Made by a program: the position numbers and the translations under genes. Below, in pieces: positions 62,401 through 64,000 of a stretch of 64,000 nucleotides of DNA. Under the pieces are notes generated by a model. The model had not been told where the DNA came from. It was given only the letters and a program-made list of their open reading frames with translations, and ran no database searches. Source of the stretch: Temnothorax longispinosus (lineage: Eukaryota; Arthropoda; Insecta; Hymenoptera; Formicidae); contig NC_092364.1 in assembly GCF_030848805.1 (NCBI RefSeq), forward strand, positions 17,775,447 to 17,839,446. Reading direction: 5' to 3'. The first letter of the stretch is position 1, and each line of letters begins with the position of its first letter.

Positions 62401-63170
62401 AATAAATCCTTTTGCGAAGTCTTTCAATATCATTTATTTTTTTTATGAAGATTTACGTCGAGAGAAAACGATGATCACATATACCTTATATATATTATCG
62501 TTACGATTTTTATAGTCGTAAAGTTCTAATTGGTTCACGCATCCTCTATGAAAATCAATTTCCCATTTTATTAATAGGACGCCCCGCTGAGGGAAACACG
62601 TTAATGGCGACTTCGTGCAACGGGTTCATATATTTTTCATATGTAATTTACTGTACGTACTATATTAAAAGCTCAGCTATATACGAATGTTTCTCACAAG
62701 TATTTGAATTAGTAATTTGTTACATATAACACGTAAATCGTTAAAAAAATAATTAGCAAACGTAAGATAAATTAATCTTAAGTCATTAAAACCAATTGTT
62801 CGCAATTTTTTCTGCGTGTATTAAAATGTTAAATAAGTAATTTAAAATTCTCAGATATTTGCAAACATGTTTAAAGTAAAAATAAAATTTTACTTGCAAA
62901 CTCGCACCCAACCCGCGACTCTACCCTTGTTTCGTAAAGCAATTACCTTTTTCGAAAACAATCGGCGCGAAATCGAGGAATATAAAGGAACTGGCTGCGC
63001 GTTTAATTACTTTCATATACGGCGAGGAGAGAGATGCACGGGAGAAAGAGAGAGAGAGACGAGGATCATGTAAAATCATCGCGACCAATCCCGTCCGGGC
63101 GTGGTGTAGTGGCGTTGCGCACGTCGACCGCGAACGGAGACTACCGAGGATCACCGAGATGCACGTGGAG
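59500..63170. other. Non-coding stretch
   Basis: Mostly AT-rich, with a GC-rich block near 60.2-60.5 kb that includes CAGGTGCG at about 60453. One copy of the 60-bp dispersed repeat is at 61668-61728. No exon is recognised. Confidence 0.45.
61668..61728. repeat. Dispersed direct repeat, copy A
   Basis: It shares about 55 of 58 aligned bases, plus one 3-base gap, with copy B at 63670-63727. The shared core includes AAGTAAAAGGAGATTGAAA and TGTTTCATTTCAAGAAGA. Confidence 0.9.
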
Positions 63171-63191
63171 GCTAGGGGGGCAAAGCGATCT

Positions 63192-63214
63192 CGTGGGAAA
63201 AAGGAGCAGGTGTG
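63192..63214 (+). promoter_or_regulatory. Composite motif, copy 3
   Basis: CGTGGGAA, 7 bp (AAAGGAG), then CAGGTGTG. The second half also completes the proneural consensus GCAGGTGK. Confidence 0.4.
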
Positions 63215-63607
63215 ACTCGACCGACTCCGTGGAGAACCTCGGAATCTTTGCACGCACACGCACGAACGCACGCGCGAACGCACGCACGCGTACGCGCGTG
63301 TAGAACACGTGGTCACGGCCGCGGTGGGCGTGCGTGAAAGAAGGCTCGAAGGAAAAGGGTGAGGGGGTTGACGAACGGGAGAGGAGAAAAAGGACGCACC
63401 TCCGCTGGAAGGACGAGAAAGGCTTACGAGGGATAAAGACGGAGCGCCTTTTATCGGAGGGAGAACGACGGGAGAGCGAAGGGAGCGAGAGAGTATCTCG
63501 TAAAGACGAGAGAGGCATGCGGGGAGTGGAGGGTTGATGCGAGAAAGACCGTATGTGTTTTGTTTGAAGAAGAATGTATCTTGTATATAAGGGATAAAGA
63601 GAAAACT

Positions 63608-63612
<5 letters not shown>

Positions 63613-63650
<38 letters not shown>

Positions 63651-63667
63651 AGAAGAAGAAGAAGAAG
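63613..63667. repeat. Compound (GA)n(GAA)n microsatellite
   Basis: A GA run passes into GAA units at about 63646. The purine-rich flanks yield spurious ORFs rich in Glu, Arg and Lys, or Ser, Phe and Leu on the other strand. Confidence 0.95.
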
Positions 63668-63669
63668 GA

Positions 63670-63727
63670 CAGTTTTATATAAAGTAAAAGGAGATTGAAA
63701 GGGAACGTATGTTTCATTTCAAGAAGA
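63670..63727. repeat. Dispersed direct repeat, copy B
   Basis: The partner of copy A, in the same orientation 2.0 kb away. It directly follows the GA/GAA microsatellite. Confidence 0.9.
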
Positions 63728-64000
63728 ACAAGAGAGACCGTGCACATCGCATAAAAGTCAAGAAGGGTGATTTCGTCTAAAGGAGGGTTGCGGTATGACG
63801 GGGAGCGCATTTTACTCAAGAGAGAGATTTGCACGGAGTCCTGCGAGAGAAGGCACAGGAAGTGATGGCGAGCTTTATTGCTGGCCGATCGAGAATGCAG
63901 ATAGCAGGATCCCGGCGCGAAAGGATCAGGAATAAGCGAAATTATTATCGGTATCATTATGATCGGGGTTCGGTGGATCCCGCTGCGCCGGCGCGATTTC

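Noticed and set aside
63451..63957. Minus-strand ORF of 168 codons with a Ser-Leu repeat
   Set aside because: The repeat is the translation of the GA microsatellite; there is no conserved sequence either side.
1..64000. tRNA genes, known insect microRNA precursors, a Bearded-family gene, or a second E(spl) bHLH gene
   Set aside because: I looked for tRNA B boxes, familiar mature microRNA sequences, Bearded-family C-terminal motifs and further HES basic regions by eye and found none; a covariance-model or profile search could overturn this.

Overview
The window looks like insect nuclear DNA, most probably from a hymenopteran such as an ant. It has AT-rich intergenic DNA broken by CpG-rich blocks, canonical GT-AG introns, short TIR/hairpin elements, microsatellites, and two genes of animal developmental and cytoskeletal families. 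The species cannot be named from the sequence alone. I see no rRNA, no tRNA with a recognisable B box, no CRISPR array and no transposase or reverse-transcriptase coding sequence.

Only two protein-coding genes are well supported, both on the minus strand. The first (11587-13543) is a TTLL4-type tubulin polyglutamylase made of two clear exons separated by a 270-bp intron. A possible small upstream exon lies at 14955-15014 and would join in frame. The second (18587-19201) is an intronless bHLH-Orange repressor of the Enhancer-of-split family ending in WRPW. Its regulatory DNA is unusually readable. A head-to-head pair of Su(H) sites (19665-19697) and a proneural-type E-box (19843-19850) lie upstream, with a TATA-like box at 19362-19370. 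In the 3'UTR there is one copy each of the GY box, Brd box and K box, the known contact sites for miR-7, miR-4/79 and miR-2/11/13. Together this is the standard Notch plus proneural input and microRNA-brake layout of a fly E(spl) gene.

Everything else (about 61 kb, including about 44 kb upstream of the E(spl) gene) has no convincing CDS. It holds candidate regulatory DNA, several non-autonomous transposons (a TTAA-flanked element at 8118-8317, a TA-flanked element at 20751-20957, hairpin elements at 23594-23709, 30399-30544 and 57235-57375), small tandem duplications and microsatellites.

The most interesting non-genic signals are: (1) a composite motif, YGTGGGAA then exactly 7 bp then CAGGTGYG, found three times (41055, 59249, 63192); (2) seven Su(H)-consensus sites, all in one orientation, with three copies of CACCTGAC in 4831-7713; (3) GC-rich islands at 48.0-51.2 kb carrying ten copies of GTCGCGAC, six of them within the 12-bp palindrome GCGTCGCGACGC; (4) a nearly identical 60-bp direct repeat at 61668 and 63670. 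All counts were made by eye.
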